Notes: generated from the sequence alone by a model not told the origin. A DNA stretch of 62,219 bases from Oligoflexia bacterium (GCA_015231955.1 JADGAN010000031.1:1-62219); one strand, 5' to 3'; shown: positions 9,323 through 18,978, counted from the stretch's first letter. Numbers and translations: made by a program.

Positions 9323-10978
9323 TTAAAAACATCTTGCCATCATCATAAGAAGATGTTCAACAATTGGTCCAAGCAAGAGCGCTGGAAAGAAAGTCAAAGC
9401 ACCTACGATCAAAATGACAGAGAAGAGCATGCATCCAAAGGTGAGGGAATCGGTACACATTTGATTGGGACAATCTTGCATCAGTTTTTTTTGAGAAAAA
9501 TTGCCTGCGATTAGTAGTGCAGGAATGATCACTCCAAAGCGACCTAAGAGCATAGCAATGCCTAGGAGAATATTGTAAAAAGCGGTATTGGCATTAAGAC
9601 CTGCAAAGGCAGAGCCGTTATTTCCTCCGGCCGAAGTCCAGGCGTAGAGAATTTCGCTTAGCCCATGAGGGCCAAAATTACTTCGTGATGCTAGTCCAGT
9701 TTCAAGATGAATAGAAATTGCCGAACCGAGGAGAATGGTACAGATGGGCACAATCAGAGCGATAATCGTCCATTTCATATCGAAAGCATCAATCTTTTTT
9801 TGTAAATACTCTGGAGTACGGCCAACCATAAGACCACTCAAAAAGACTGTAAGAATAACAAATAAAATCATACCATACATGCCTGAACCCACTCCTCCAT
9901 AAATAATCTCTCCAGTCATCATATTGAAGAGCGCTACCAACCCTGATAGAGGAGAAAGAGAGGAGTGCATGGCATTTACAGAACCATTGGAGGCCGCCGT
10001 GGTTGCTGTGGCCCAGATGACGGCCTCTGTTCGACTAAAACGAATCTCTTTTCCCTCGATAAAATGGTGGCTTTCCAGTGCAGGGTTTACCTGATGCTCA
10101 CCATAAAGACTAACCCCTAATCCCAGTAACCAAAACAAAGTGACGACAGAAAAAATCACTACTGCTTGCTTTCTTCGCTTAAGCATGAATCCAAAAGTGA
10201 AAATGAGTGCGCAAGGAATAAGTAAGATCGATAAAGATTGGCAGAAGTTAGAAAAGGGGGTGGGATTTTCATAAGGATGAGCACTATTGACTCCAAAGAA
10301 GCCGCCGCCATTGGTTCCAAGCTGCTTGATTGCCACTTGAGAGGCAACAGGTCCTAGCGGAAGCACGCTTGCCGTTTTTGCTTCAAGCGTTTCCACTACA
10401 GTGTGATCTTTTAACGTTTGCACCACTCCACTAGCAATCAACACCACTGATAAGAGCAGCGAAAGCGGAAGCAAAATATAGATTATGGAGCGAGTAATAT
10501 CCCTCCAAAAATTTCCCAGCAGGGGCGTTTCCCGATTCCTAAGCCCACGAACAAGTGCGGCCATCACTGCAATTCCGCTGGCAGCACTTAAAAAATTTTG
10601 TACAGTTGGGCCTAACATTTGAGCAAGGGGAGACAAAGAAACCTCTCCTGAATAGGCCTGCCAATTTGTGTTGGTAATAAAACTAATAGCGGTATTAAAA
10701 GCGAGATGCCAACTCATGCTCTCTCTTGCACCAAAAGGATTTTTGATGACAATAAAGAATAAGATGAAACCAGCAATATGAAAAATAAGCAGTGTTTTAA
10801 GATAATCTTTTGCATTTTGCTCAGAAGTATCAATGTGCAAAATCTTATAGATCATGGCCTCCAGCTTGCCATCGTAATTTTTATCTAAAACAGTTGCGAT
10901 ATAACTTCCAAGAAAAGGTGAAAGAGAGAATAAGGCCACAATATATATTATTACATTCAAATAGTCAGATGTTGTCAT
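9323..10978 (-). CDS. kdpA: KdpA, K+-binding channel-like subunit
   Basis: 551-residue polytopic inner-membrane protein of normal family length. KdpA contains four degenerate K+-channel repeats. Filter-like segments are visible ([47 protein letters not shown]). It forms the K+-selective path in the KdpFABC complex. Its ATG overlaps the stop of the 14-codon ORF just upstream by 4 bases (ATGA). Confidence 0.96.
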   Translation of the reverse strand: MTTSDYLNVIIYIVALFSLSPFLGSYIATVLDKNYDGKLEAMIYKILHIDTSEQNAKDYLKTLLIFHIAGFILFFIVIKNPFGARESMSWHLAFNTAISFITNTNWQAYSGEVSLSPLAQMLGPTVQNFLSAASGIAVMAALVRGLRNRETPLLGNFWRDITRSIIYILLPLSLLLSVVLIASGVVQTLKDHTVVETLEAKTASVLPLGPVASQVAIKQLGTNGGGFFGVNSAHPYENPTPFSNFCQSLSILLIPCALIFTFGFMLKRRKQAVVIFSVVTLFWLLGLGVSLYGEHQVNPALESHHFIEGKEIRFSRTEAVIWATATTAASNGSVNAMHSSLSPLSGLVALFNMMTGEIIYGGVGSGMYGMILFVILTVFLSGLMVGRTPEYLQKKIDAFDMKWTIIALIVPICTILLGSAISIHLETGLASRSNFGPHGLSEILYAWTSAGGNNGSAFAGLNANTAFYNILLGIAMLLGRFGVIIPALLIAGNFSQKKLMQDCPNQMCTDSLTFGCMLFSVILIVGALTFFPALLLGPIVEHLLMMMARCF

Positions 10979-11019
10979 CGATGCCTCATTAATAAAAAGA
11001 TAAAGATCAGTGTAATCAT
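10975..11019 (-). CDS. KdpF-like mini-protein or coupling peptide (14 aa)
   Basis: The minus strand encodes [14 protein letters not shown], starting at 11019 behind CAGAGTGAG and ending TGA inside the kdpA start (ATGA overlap). KdpF, a single-helix lipid-like stabiliser, normally lies exactly here but has about 29 residues. This one is half that length and is hydrophobic only over about ten residues. No in-frame start lies further upstream. It may be a shrunken KdpF or simply a translated leader that delivers ribosomes to kdpA. Confidence 0.45.
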   Translation of the reverse strand: MITLIFIFLLMRHR

Positions 11020-11073
11020 CTCACTCTGAGGTAAAATTAATAAGTTAAAAGAGTGATAAAAACTGGGGAGAAA

Positions 11074-11092
11074 GCGTAAAAAAAACGTAAAG
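11074..11092 (-). promoter_or_regulatory. Candidate KdpE operator upstream of kdp
   Basis: On the minus strand TTTACG occurs twice with an 11-base period (11091-11086 and 11080-11075), separated by a T-run. OmpR-family regulators bind direct repeats spaced one helical turn apart. The E. coli KdpE site has a similar TTTATAC-T-rich-TTTACAC layout. It lies about 55 bases upstream of the KdpF-like start, a sensible activator position. Not tested; sequence resemblance only. Confidence 0.5.
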
Positions 11093-11114
11093 TGGAATAT
11101 TCTCCATATTCACT
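11078..11114 (-). terminator. Possible terminator of the CHASE kinase gene
   Basis: Arms AGTG-AATAT (11091-11100, one bulged G) and ATATTCACT (11106-11114) form a small stem across the stop codon at 11110. On the minus strand it is followed after a few bases by eight Ts (11085-11078). The stem is AT-rich and weak, and the T-run is shared with the putative KdpE box. Confidence 0.35.
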
Positions 11115-13311
11115 CAAGAACGTTGGAAACTGGAAGAAATATATGAAAAGTTGTGCCTCTGCCTTGATTAGACTCCACTGTAATTTCACCATTATGCTTT
11201 TTTACAATAGAGTAAGCGATAGCAAGTCCTAGTCCATGCCCAGCTTTTTTTGTTGTATAAAAGGGATCAAAAACTCGTGATAAAAGATGGTGAGCAATTC
11301 CAGGGCCTTCATCAGCAAAAGAGATTTGTACCTGCTCACCCAAGGGGAGAGCGATATTTTTTGCAGTAATCACTAAATGACCTCCTTGGGGCATAAACTG
11401 TTTAGCGTTGAGAATGATGTTGCTGAAGGCTTGATTCATTTGATCCTCATCAAAATCACATAACCAAAGATCCTCTGCTATATGAAATCGGTAAGAGACG
11501 TTCGATCCTGCTAGCACAAAATCGGCACAATCTTTAAGTAGTGGACTTAAGCATCCCGTTGTTTTATTGGGTTGACCGCCTTTAGCAAAGGTTAAAAATT
11601 GCCCTGTCAATTTTTTTGCACGCTCAAAAAGGCCCAATGCTTTTTTCAAATGCTCTTGGATAGAACGCCCATTGTGCTCACTATGCGTATCACAAATGCT
11701 GCTTGCAATCTCGATATATCCAAAAATTCCCGATAAAAGGTTGTTAAAATCGTGGGCGATACCTCCCGCAAGTACCCCTAACGACTCTAGCTTGTCATTG
11801 CGTTGCGATTTTTCCATTAGCTCTCTCACTACAAATTCGCCCTCTTTGCGTTCACTAATATTGGTATGGACACTAATCATCCGTAGTGGTTTTTTCTCTG
11901 GACTCCACTCAATAACTTTTCCGCGAGCTAAAACCCAGATAATGCTGCCCTCTTTACAGATCATCCGGCACTCTAAACTGTAAAAAGGTGTCTCTCCCTG
12001 AAAATGCTGATGAATCACCTCATAATATTTTTTCCTATCATCCGCGTGGATGCGTTTACCCCACTCCTCCAAAGCGTCGCCAATCTCATTCTCATTGTAA
12101 CCTAACATCTTTTTCCACTGTTTGGAGAAAAACACACGCTCAGTCTCTATATTCCAATCCCAAAGACCATCACCAGGCCCTTCTAAAGCAAACTGCCAGC
12201 GTAGCTCACTTTTGAGTAGATCGCTGGTAAGTCGATTCGCAATCCGCCTCGCCTCATTATGCGTGTTTCGAAGAGCACGAACCAAAGCAAATAAGAGTAG
12301 TGTAATTAATGTACTCCCTAACACTACAAACCACACCTTTTCATACTCTACAGCAAGTACCCACGCTTTCGTTTGTTCAAAACGAATAGTCCAGCGATGG
12401 CCATTAAACTTAATAGGAAGTGCAGTGGTAAATACTGTATGCCCCAAGCGGTTTGCTTGCTTCTTTGGCAACGGCAACCACGAGTAGAGAAGATTTGCTG
12501 CTACTACTTGTTCACCATCAAAAATTTCGATGCTTATCTCCCTCTTTTTTTCTATGTTGTAATAGCTGAGGATTCCCTCGATTAGATCATTCATCCGATA
12601 AGGGGCAGAGACCCATCCATAGATAGCGGCCCGGCGCTCTTCAATACTATTCAGAGGCATTTCCTTGCGATAGATAGGAACATACATCAAGATGCCGGCC
12701 TGAATATCTGCTCCGATCTCCTGAACCAAAATAACTTTACTAGTGAGGATCGCCATCCCACTATCTCGTGCCCGTTCCATTGCTAACCGTCGCACTGGTT
12801 CTGATAAAACGTCGTAGCCGAAAGCCCGCAAGTTACGATCAGTAAGCGGCTCCAAGTAGACGACAGGAGCATAGACACTGCGCTTACCCTCCGGTCTTAC
12901 TTTATAGGCCGGGAATCCTTCGCGACGAACCTGTTGCAGATGGCGAGCTAATTCTGTATGTAAAATCAGAGGAGAAAAACCAATTCCCTGAATACCAGGA
13001 AGCTCTTTTTCAATTCGCTGGTACTGTGTAAAGATTTTCCATTTCTTACGAGTAACGTTTTCCGATGCGGCAAACAAGGCGGCCCCACCAAGTAAGATGC
13101 GGGCATAATCATTTAGCCGCTTAGAGATCATAGCTCTGATCTCTTCACAACCAAGCTTAAACTCCTTCTCCAGATGCCTATCGATACTCTCCTTTATATG
13201 TAATGCCACTACAGCAGTGATTATCAGTGCGATAACCAAGACGACCCATTCAAAATGCCAGTTTTTACGATTAAAGATTGCCATTACAAAGGTAGTTGAA
13301 TTCATCGGCAA
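11110..13311 (-). CDS. Membrane sensor histidine kinase with CHASE and PAS domains
   Basis: 733 residues. A membrane helix at about 20-40 and another near 330-350 (VWFVVLGSTLITLLLFALV) bracket an extracytoplasmic CHASE-type domain (GIQGIGFSPL ... GWVSAPYRMNDLIEG). A PAS/PAC region follows (about 370-490, WQFALEGPGDGLWDWN, then VHTNISERK). HisKA has H520 in GGIAHDFNNLLSG, and the HATPase has DEGPGI and GHGLGLAIAYSIVKKH. AAAAGGATC precedes the start. No response regulator is fused or adjacent except the kdp pair, which already has KdpD, so its partner is unknown. It could feed KdpE, but this is speculation from position. Confidence 0.9.
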   Translation of the reverse strand: MPMNSTTFVMAIFNRKNWHFEWVVLVIALIITAVVALHIKESIDRHLEKEFKLGCEEIRAMISKRLNDYARILLGGAALFAASENVTRKKWKIFTQYQRIEKELPGIQGIGFSPLILHTELARHLQQVRREGFPAYKVRPEGKRSVYAPVVYLEPLTDRNLRAFGYDVLSEPVRRLAMERARDSGMAILTSKVILVQEIGADIQAGILMYVPIYRKEMPLNSIEERRAAIYGWVSAPYRMNDLIEGILSYYNIEKKREISIEIFDGEQVVAANLLYSWLPLPKKQANRLGHTVFTTALPIKFNGHRWTIRFEQTKAWVLAVEYEKVWFVVLGSTLITLLLFALVRALRNTHNEARRIANRLTSDLLKSELRWQFALEGPGDGLWDWNIETERVFFSKQWKKMLGYNENEIGDALEEWGKRIHADDRKKYYEVIHQHFQGETPFYSLECRMICKEGSIIWVLARGKVIEWSPEKKPLRMISVHTNISERKEGEFVVRELMEKSQRNDKLESLGVLAGGIAHDFNNLLSGIFGYIEIASSICDTHSEHNGRSIQEHLKKALGLFERAKKLTGQFLTFAKGGQPNKTTGCLSPLLKDCADFVLAGSNVSYRFHIAEDLWLCDFDEDQMNQAFSNIILNAKQFMPQGGHLVITAKNIALPLGEQVQISFADEGPGIAHHLLSRVFDPFYTTKKAGHGLGLAIAYSIVKKHNGEITVESNQGRGTTFHIFLPVSNVLE

Positions 13312-13405
13312 GATCCTTTTAATAAGGTTGACGACATCCTTGGGATCTGTTTTTACCTCCTTGCTTGCAATTGCACTACTTATTTGCAGAAAGAAATTAA
13401 AATAC

Positions 13406-13430
13406 TCTAGTCTAGTCTAGTCTAGTCTAG
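13406..13430. repeat. Five tandem TCTAG units
   Basis: Five perfect copies of TCTAG directly abut the stop codon of the 13431-14369 gene. The tract lies in the 118-base gap before the CHASE kinase start, so copy-number change would alter spacing or transcript ends, not a reading frame. Runs of CTAG are uncommon in many bacterial genomes. Confidence 0.9.
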
Positions 13431-14369
13431 TCAATCGATAGGAACGAAGATGAACTCTGGCAATGGGAGATGATAGGAATGGAGCCGCAGTGAAGGTATG
13501 GGTGCAAACGTCTCATTCATATTATCGATATGAGATTTGTTGTCATCAACATAGAAGATGCATTTAAATCTACTACTTAAGTTTTTGAGCGTGAGAAAGT
13601 GCTTAAGAACTTCCCCTTTGGGTTGATTGGAAGCGAGAATAACTCCTTTGAAGTATAACATGATACGACTCAAAAAGGAGGGATTCTCATAATCGCCCAA
13701 CTCTTGCGGCCCTAGGGAAAAGAGATCAAATTTATTAGAATATTCATCAGAAAAGAGAGTGTTATTCTGTTCTGGAATAATTCCTGCTTCTTTGAGATTG
13801 GCGTAAGCAAACCCATGATGCTGAAGAAAAGCGGGAAATACCTGCTTGCTAAGTTGCTGTTGACTGATTTTATTTTGTCGCAAGAGAGAGAACTGCTCTT
13901 GAATGAATTGAAAATTGATGGGCAGTACTGCATATCGTGCAGTTAAAGCAAGAGTAGCAATGCCTTGGCCTTGTAAGCTGTTAATAACTTGGTCGCTATT
14001 GCGAATACGATGAGCATAAAAGTTGGGATCCACCATCAAAACTGTTTCATCAATATCGTAAACAAAAAGAGTATCACTAGCACGACACTCTCCACGTTGT
14101 ATCTTTTCCATAATCCTCTGATGAACATGCATCAAGGCCTGATCAGAATTACTGCTACTTATTTTTTCGCTACGAACAGAGCAACTTAAATCCATGTTAG
14201 GAGTCCAGATGACAAGCCCTGCAGCGATTTTTAGAGCATCATCATCTGAGACAAATGCTGCCCATCCCTGATCAGACAAGGTGTGGCAAAAGAGCACTGC
14301 TAATAGATAAAAAAATGCTGCTTTCACTTTCATTTTCATTTTCATTTTCATTTTCATTTTCATTTTCAT
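13431..14369 (-). CDS. Secreted DUF2608 HAD-like phosphatase-family protein
   Basis: 312 residues. The N-terminus is seven Met-Lys pairs followed by VK and a hydrophobic stretch (17-32), a signal peptide with an unusually long basic region. GGGAGAAG lies just before the first ATG, supporting the longest form. HAD motif I is YDIDETVL with D105 and D107; motif II is the T of ALTARY; motif IV is YVDDNKSHI near residue 280. DUF2608 proteins are HAD-superfamily members known from Legionella and related bacteria; substrate unknown. Likely periplasmic. A simple tandem repeat lies at each end of the gene. Confidence 0.8.
   Translation of the reverse strand: MKMKMKMKMKMKMKVKAAFFYLLAVLFCHTLSDQGWAAFVSDDDALKIAAGLVIWTPNMDLSCSVRSEKISSSNSDQALMHVHQRIMEKIQRGECRASDTLFVYDIDETVLMVDPNFYAHRIRNSDQVINSLQGQGIATLALTARYAVLPINFQFIQEQFSLLRQNKISQQQLSKQVFPAFLQHHGFAYANLKEAGIIPEQNNTLFSDEYSNKFDLFSLGPQELGDYENPSFLSRIMLYFKGVILASNQPKGEVLKHFLTLKNLSSRFKCIFYVDDNKSHIDNMNETFAPIPSLRLHSYHLPLPEFIFVPID
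14328..14369 (-). repeat. Seven ATGAAA hexamers at the start of the DUF2608 gene
   Basis: Seven perfect ATGAAA units encode (Met-Lys)7 from the start codon. Every unit carries an in-frame ATG, so a gain or loss never shifts the frame. It would change the positive charge of the signal peptide n-region and the set of available start codons relative to GGGAGAAG. Confidence 0.95.
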
Positions 14370-14557
14370 TCTTCTCCCACGTGTTTTCTACAATGCCCCT
14401 ATAAAGCTTCTTGCTATTGTATTTTACTTTTCCAAAAATAAATCAACATTAATTCATTTAGTAAAAAAACAGGGAGTTAACTTGCTACAAAACAATAAAT
14501 AAAAAAAGTGTAGCCAAAAAAAATGGTAGGCCCCAGGGAACGTAGCGGGATCAATTG

Positions 14558-15322
14558 CTAGGCGGACAATAATTTCATCTCTTCATTTGCTTGCTGAATC
14601 CCACTGGTCACTACACCTATGAATAGGTTCAAAACCACCATTGTTCCTAAAACAATAAAACTCACAAAATAAGCAACTGCGGCAGCAGGGTTTGCTTCTG
14701 GATGAGTACATAAAGAGGTAAATTGTTCATATCCCACAATATTGCAACCAAGCATTTGGATCTTCATGATATCGACCCAACCTTCAAGCGTTAATACTTG
14801 AAACAGGGTTAAAAAAGCACGTCCGAGATCTCCAAAGTGAATAGGATCATTTGCTCCAAAAGTAAACACTCCTAGTACTCCAAAAACGTAAACCTGGAGC
14901 AATAAGAGTAACCCAATATATCCAATGGATGAAAAACTTTTTAAAAGCGAAATGACTAAAATTTGCAGTCGAGGAAACATCGTTAATACTCGCAACACTC
15001 GTAATACTCGGGCCAAACGTAAGACTGAAAAAAATGGTCCTCCGGCCGGAAGCAAGCATCCCGCAATAATAAAAAAATCAAAGACATTCCAACCATCTTT
15101 AAAAAAGTGCCAGCGTGGTTTTCTCTTTGCGAGAATACGGATCACCATTTCAAACACAAAATACGCAATGACTAATTGATCAATCAGCATGAGTAAAAAA
15201 CTATACTCGGCGCGAAGGCCGGGGATGGTTTCTGCACCTACAACAATGGCCCCTAGTAAAATAACCAATAGGCTAAGTATTTTAAAAGCGCGCGACTCAA
15301 CTATTTGTTCCAACACTATCAT
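14558..15322 (-). CDS. BacNav-type voltage-gated cation channel, Gly-containing filter
   Basis: 254 residues, one six-helix channel unit; four would assemble in the inner membrane. S1-S3 span about 12-95, with E58, R62 and D82 in normal countercharge places. S4 has R102, R105, R108 and R111 at every third position. The pore helix and filter read TLFQVLTLEGWVD (filter T178-L-E-G-W182), then S6 ends NLFIGVVTSGIQQANEE. NaChBac-type sodium channels have TLESW. Glycine after the Glu matches, as I recall, the filter reported for the Ca2+-selective prokaryotic channel CavMr, so Ca2+ permeation is possible. The loop after the filter has two cysteines (193, 205) that could form a disulphide. Confidence 0.9.
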   Translation of the reverse strand: MIVLEQIVESRAFKILSLLVILLGAIVVGAETIPGLRAEYSFLLMLIDQLVIAYFVFEMVIRILAKRKPRWHFFKDGWNVFDFFIIAGCLLPAGGPFFSVLRLARVLRVLRVLTMFPRLQILVISLLKSFSSIGYIGLLLLLQVYVFGVLGVFTFGANDPIHFGDLGRAFLTLFQVLTLEGWVDIMKIQMLGCNIVGYEQFTSLCTHPEANPAAAVAYFVSFIVLGTMVVLNLFIGVVTSGIQQANEEMKLLSA

Positions 15323-15483
15323 GATCTCTCCTTAATCCTTACCTTCATTAATCTCTTTTTTGATTATGCAAACTTGAAGATATTATACCTACTCGTGATC
15401 ACATGGGCCACTCAACTTTTAAGGAGCTGCTAGAAACAAAAGTAGTTGGCACCAGCGCCTGACTTGTAGTAAAACGTGTAGCT

Positions 15484-16356
15484 ATGAAAAAGAAAATCTA
15501 TAATCTGATCTCTTTTCTTATTTTGTTTTCTATTTTTTCTTACTCTCTTCAGGTGTGTGAGGCCATGGAAATTGTTGGGCATCGAGGAGCATCGGCAGAT
15601 GCTCCAGAAAATACCTTGGAGTCTATGCAACTAGCTTGGCAACAAGGTGCTATCGCGGCAGAGTGTGATGTGATGTTAACCCAGGATAGTGAGATTATAC
15701 TCATGCACGATGACTCTACAAAAAGAACCACCGGTGGAAAAACAGATCTTCTTGTTAGCAAGACAAATTGGCAGGAACTTGCAGATCTCGATGTGGGAAG
15801 CTGGAAAGGAGCAGAGTGGAAGGGAGTAAAAATCCCTCTTCTACGAACTGTGGTCAATGCCATTCCAGAGCAAAAAAAATTATTCATTGAAATTAAAAGT
15901 GGTGATCGTAATGAGGGTGCTGATCCCAATATTATTGCACCACTATTAACTCTTCTCGATCAAGAAAAAGTAAACCCTCTCAAAATTATTTTTATTAGCT
16001 TTGATCATGCCATTCTCAAACAACTAAAAAAGTTAGCTCCTCAGTATGAAAGTTACTTTATTACTACCTTTCAACTTTACCCAGGTCCATGGATCTATAT
16101 TCGTAGTGAACAAGAATTAAACGCAGTGATAAAAAGTGCCAAGGATTCTCAAATTAATGGCATCGATTTAGAATATACTTCGGCAATTACAAAAGAGTGG
16201 ATTTTAAAAATTAAAAATGCTGGTCTAAAGGTTAGTATCTGGAGCTACGCCAATGATGATACTCTAGCAAATGCTCAAAAAATGAAAACCCTTGGTGTCG
16301 ATTACTACACAACAAATTACCCTGGAAAATTCAAAAACTTGTTGGTTGCATTTTAA
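15484..16356 (+). CDS. Secreted glycerophosphodiester phosphodiesterase
   Basis: 290 residues with a signal peptide (about 1-27). A GDPD TIM-barrel enzyme: it hydrolyses glycerophosphodiesters to glycerol-3-phosphate and an alcohol, here outside the cytoplasm. Catalytic and metal residues are seen in VGHRGASADAPENT (H33, R34, E42), AECDV (E60, D62) and LMHDD (H75), with EIKS and DLEY further on. No good Shine-Dalgarno precedes ATG 15484; the start is chosen for the signal peptide. The product could feed the GlpD encoded at 57970, but the genes are 42 kb apart. Confidence 0.9.
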   Translation: MKKKIYNLISFLILFSIFSYSLQVCEAMEIVGHRGASADAPENTLESMQLAWQQGAIAAECDVMLTQDSEIILMHDDSTKRTTGGKTDLLVSKTNWQELADLDVGSWKGAEWKGVKIPLLRTVVNAIPEQKKLFIEIKSGDRNEGADPNIIAPLLTLLDQEKVNPLKIIFISFDHAILKQLKKLAPQYESYFITTFQLYPGPWIYIRSEQELNAVIKSAKDSQINGIDLEYTSAITKEWILKIKNAGLKVSIWSYANDDTLANAQKMKTLGVDYYTTNYPGKFKNLLVAF

Positions 16357-16375
16357 ATTTCCAAAAGGAGTTTTT

Positions 16376-16918
16376 ATGAATAGAAAGTTAAAGACCATTC
16401 TCTCTCATGTTTTAGTTCCTGTATTGCTGCTCTCTCCTGCTCTTACCTCTATCTCTGCCGCTGCCGCTTGGAATACCCTTTGTGTTTTAAGTAACAGAGA
16501 CACTGGCGAGCGTATCTGCCAATTGTTCCCAAATGCTAAACACTCTCTATATTTTTGCCATGGCCGTGCAGAAGAGCGTTTTAGCACCTCTAATATCCGT
16601 TGGGAGGTTAAGTGGGACACTGATCTTAGTAGACTCCGCAATAAGATGTACGCTTCTAATTGCAAGGTTGATGGCGATCCCGTTGACCCACCTACAGATC
16701 CTAGCTTAAAAACCTATAGCTGCTTCTTTGGTCTCCAGTGTGATAATGAATCAAGTGATGGGATGTTAACCAATGAGATTTTGGCCATCGATGATATTGA
16801 TGCAAAAATAAAATGCATCAAAGAAAACGCAAGCGATTACAGGACAATTACAGAAGAAGCAAAAGCACGAGGGTGTAGTGCTGTAAATATTGAAGTTTAT
16901 CCTCGCCTAAAGCTGTAG
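16376..16918 (+). CDS. Small secreted cysteine-containing protein, unknown
   Basis: Start ATG 16376 follows AAAAGGAG at good spacing, although the frame is open further upstream into the preceding gene. 180 residues with a signal peptide ending near ASA-AA at about 26. The mature protein has several cysteines (NTLCVLS, ICQLF, LYFCHG, SNCKV, SCFFGLQC, IKCI, RGCSA), suggesting disulphides in the periplasm or outside. I recognise no family. It follows the phosphodiesterase by 19 bases in the same direction, so the two may share a transcript. Confidence 0.75.
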   Translation: MNRKLKTILSHVLVPVLLLSPALTSISAAAAWNTLCVLSNRDTGERICQLFPNAKHSLYFCHGRAEERFSTSNIRWEVKWDTDLSRLRNKMYASNCKVDGDPVDPPTDPSLKTYSCFFGLQCDNESSDGMLTNEILAIDDIDAKIKCIKENASDYRTITEEAKARGCSAVNIEVYPRLKL

Positions 16919-16921
16919 CTT

Positions 16922-18799
16922 TTATTTATTATTTTTATCTTCAACAAAGTACATCTTTGTATAAATTTTATTTTTAAATCCATAAAACTTAAGAACATTC
17001 GAATGATCGCCTAAGCTTTGCACTAAACTATTTTCAAACTCCTTTTCAATTTCTCTCATCTCACTTATTTTGCTCTCTGGATCTGCAGGATTAATTTCCA
17101 AAGACATCTTTACTAAATCTTTATGTAGTTTATTTTCTGCAGCTATAAACTCACTAATCGCCGTATCTTTCAAATCAAAATTATAGCTCAAAAAGTTGCG
17201 GGCCTCTAAGGTCCACTTATCGTAAAATTCCTGACTCTCAAGGCGATCAATATAATCTTTGGTCAAGATAATATTATCCACATAGGATTCCTTATACTCC
17301 TGCGTTTGAGTAGGAAGATATTGAGCTTGCATTGGCACGGCATTTATATCTTTAGTTTCCACTCGCTGTAGAGTCATGTTAACAATTTTATTTTTAATAT
17401 CTCCAATAATCGCAGGTCTAAACCACACGACCACAGCTATAAGAGCAAGCAGTAATAACACTACGACAACCTTAGCATTCATTTTAAATCTAAACATCTC
17501 TTTTTTTTCGTTAACAAGTGGATCAGGATTTTCTGTTTTATCATCCTCTATACTTACCTGATGTCGATCAAATTGAATTGCAGGTACATCTTCTTCGGAA
17601 TTAATATTTTCAATCTCTTCAGAAAAAGTTCTTTTTGTATTTTCTATAGAACTCAACTGATCTTTTATTTCATCTATTTTTATTTGCACATCTTTTTGTA
17701 GCCGTATTTTAAATTCTTCAATGTTTTTCCAGGCACTGTCCATGATCTGTTTTGTCTCTGCATGTGCTTGGGCAATGAGCGTTTGAGAACTAACCACAAT
17801 TTCTTGTAAATCTTCACGTTCCTTGCCCATTTGTACCTTTAATTGTTCGATGTGCCCCTCTAGTTGATGTTTTTTTACAAAATCAACTTCATACTCAGAG
17901 TGCAACTGCAAAACTTTAAGCCGGGCCTCTGCTTGCTCTACCTCTAAATTGGCCTTGAACTTTCTCACTTCTGCCTCTTTCTCTGCTCGTTCCATCTCGA
18001 AATTTTTTTTCATTTTCAGATACTCGTCATTAAGAGTATCGTAATCTTTGCGAAGTTTATCGTACTCCTCTTTTTGTTTTTGCATCTTTTCTTGAAGATG
18101 ATAATCCTCTTCGATTACTTCTGCGATCACTGGATTTTTTTCCTCCTCCTCCTCCTCCTCCTCATCCTCCTCTTCTTCTTCTTCTTCCTCTTCTTCTTTC
18201 TCTTCCTCTTTCTCTTCCTCTTTCTTCTCTTCTTTTTTCTCTTTCTTCTCTTCTTTTTCCTCTTTCTTCTCTTCTTTTTCCTCTTTGGTACTGGCATCCT
18301 CTTGGGGGGAGTCAGCTCTTTTTTCAACTTCTTCAATGGTATTTGCTGCGCTCTCTTGTGCTAAATCTTTGTTTAGTAATTTCAAATCCACCACTACTGC
18401 CTGATTTTCCATTACTATTGCATCATCACTCTCACTGTGATTCTCGGGAATAGCAATCGCGTGTACAGATCTAGTCTCCTCGCGCACAAAAAATATTTTA
18501 ATTACAATATAATCAACGTGAGCAACCTGAATAACATCACCCTCATAATATTGAGTTGCCGATTTAGAGCGAAGTTTATCCCCACCAAGAGTTGTCCCAT
18601 TTGACGATCCTAAATCTTTAATCCAAATTTTATCCTCTTTGAAAAAAATTAACATATGCTTTCGACTGACACTTTCATCATCAATGCGAATATCACTATC
18701 AACACCTCGACCAATCACAAATCGCTCTTGATTCATCTCATATTGTCTCATCTGGCCACGAAGTGTAACTTGGACTGTTAACAACACTTTTGATTCCAT
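16922..18799 (-). CDS. FHA-domain membrane protein with acidic/basic linker and coiled coil
   Basis: 625 residues. The FHA domain (1-100) has the phosphothreonine-binding set G30-R31, S45-R46-K47-H48 and N67-G68, so it should bind phosphopeptides in the cytoplasm. Residues ~165-225 are almost only Glu and Lys, from purine-rich DNA. A long coiled coil covers about 230-400. One membrane helix (VVVVLLLLALIAVVVWF) near 450-466 is followed by a ~155-residue extracytoplasmic C-terminus. It may relay Ser/Thr-kinase signals or act as a scaffold; no kinase is nearby. It converges on the upstream secreted gene with a 3-base gap. Confidence 0.8.
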   Translation of the reverse strand: MESKVLLTVQVTLRGQMRQYEMNQERFVIGRGVDSDIRIDDESVSRKHMLIFFKEDKIWIKDLGSSNGTTLGGDKLRSKSATQYYEGDVIQVAHVDYIVIKIFFVREETRSVHAIAIPENHSESDDAIVMENQAVVVDLKLLNKDLAQESAANTIEEVEKRADSPQEDASTKEEKEEKKEEKEEKKEKKEEKKEEEKEEEKEEEEEEEEEEDEEEEEEEEKNPVIAEVIEEDYHLQEKMQKQKEEYDKLRKDYDTLNDEYLKMKKNFEMERAEKEAEVRKFKANLEVEQAEARLKVLQLHSEYEVDFVKKHQLEGHIEQLKVQMGKEREDLQEIVVSSQTLIAQAHAETKQIMDSAWKNIEEFKIRLQKDVQIKIDEIKDQLSSIENTKRTFSEEIENINSEEDVPAIQFDRHQVSIEDDKTENPDPLVNEKKEMFRFKMNAKVVVVLLLLALIAVVVWFRPAIIGDIKNKIVNMTLQRVETKDINAVPMQAQYLPTQTQEYKESYVDNIILTKDYIDRLESQEFYDKWTLEARNFLSYNFDLKDTAISEFIAAENKLHKDLVKMSLEINPADPESKISEMREIEKEFENSLVQSLGDHSNVLKFYGFKNKIYTKMYFVEDKNNK

Positions 18800-18978
18800 A
18801 TGCTAATAATCCTGGTTTAAGCGGCTATCATGTGACCTGTATCGGAACGCCTTCATAAAAGTTGAGTAAAATATTTTAATTAGTTTTTAAACAAATTTTC
18901 TTTACTTGTCAGTATGGAGCAATTTTGCCTTAATCCAACAGTCAGCTTATCGTCTTATCATTATGGCCAGGAGCTTTT

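Noticed and set aside
11110-13311. CHASE kinase as a dedicated kdp regulator
   Set aside because: KdpD is complete and a probable terminator separates the kinase from kdp. Adjacency alone is not enough to claim it.
18074-18364. Long open frames on the plus strand rich in Phe/Leu, and an Arg/Lys-rich frame on the minus strand, over the FHA gene
   Set aside because: They are alternative readings of the purine-rich Glu/Lys linker of the FHA protein, whose own frame has the domains and a proper start.
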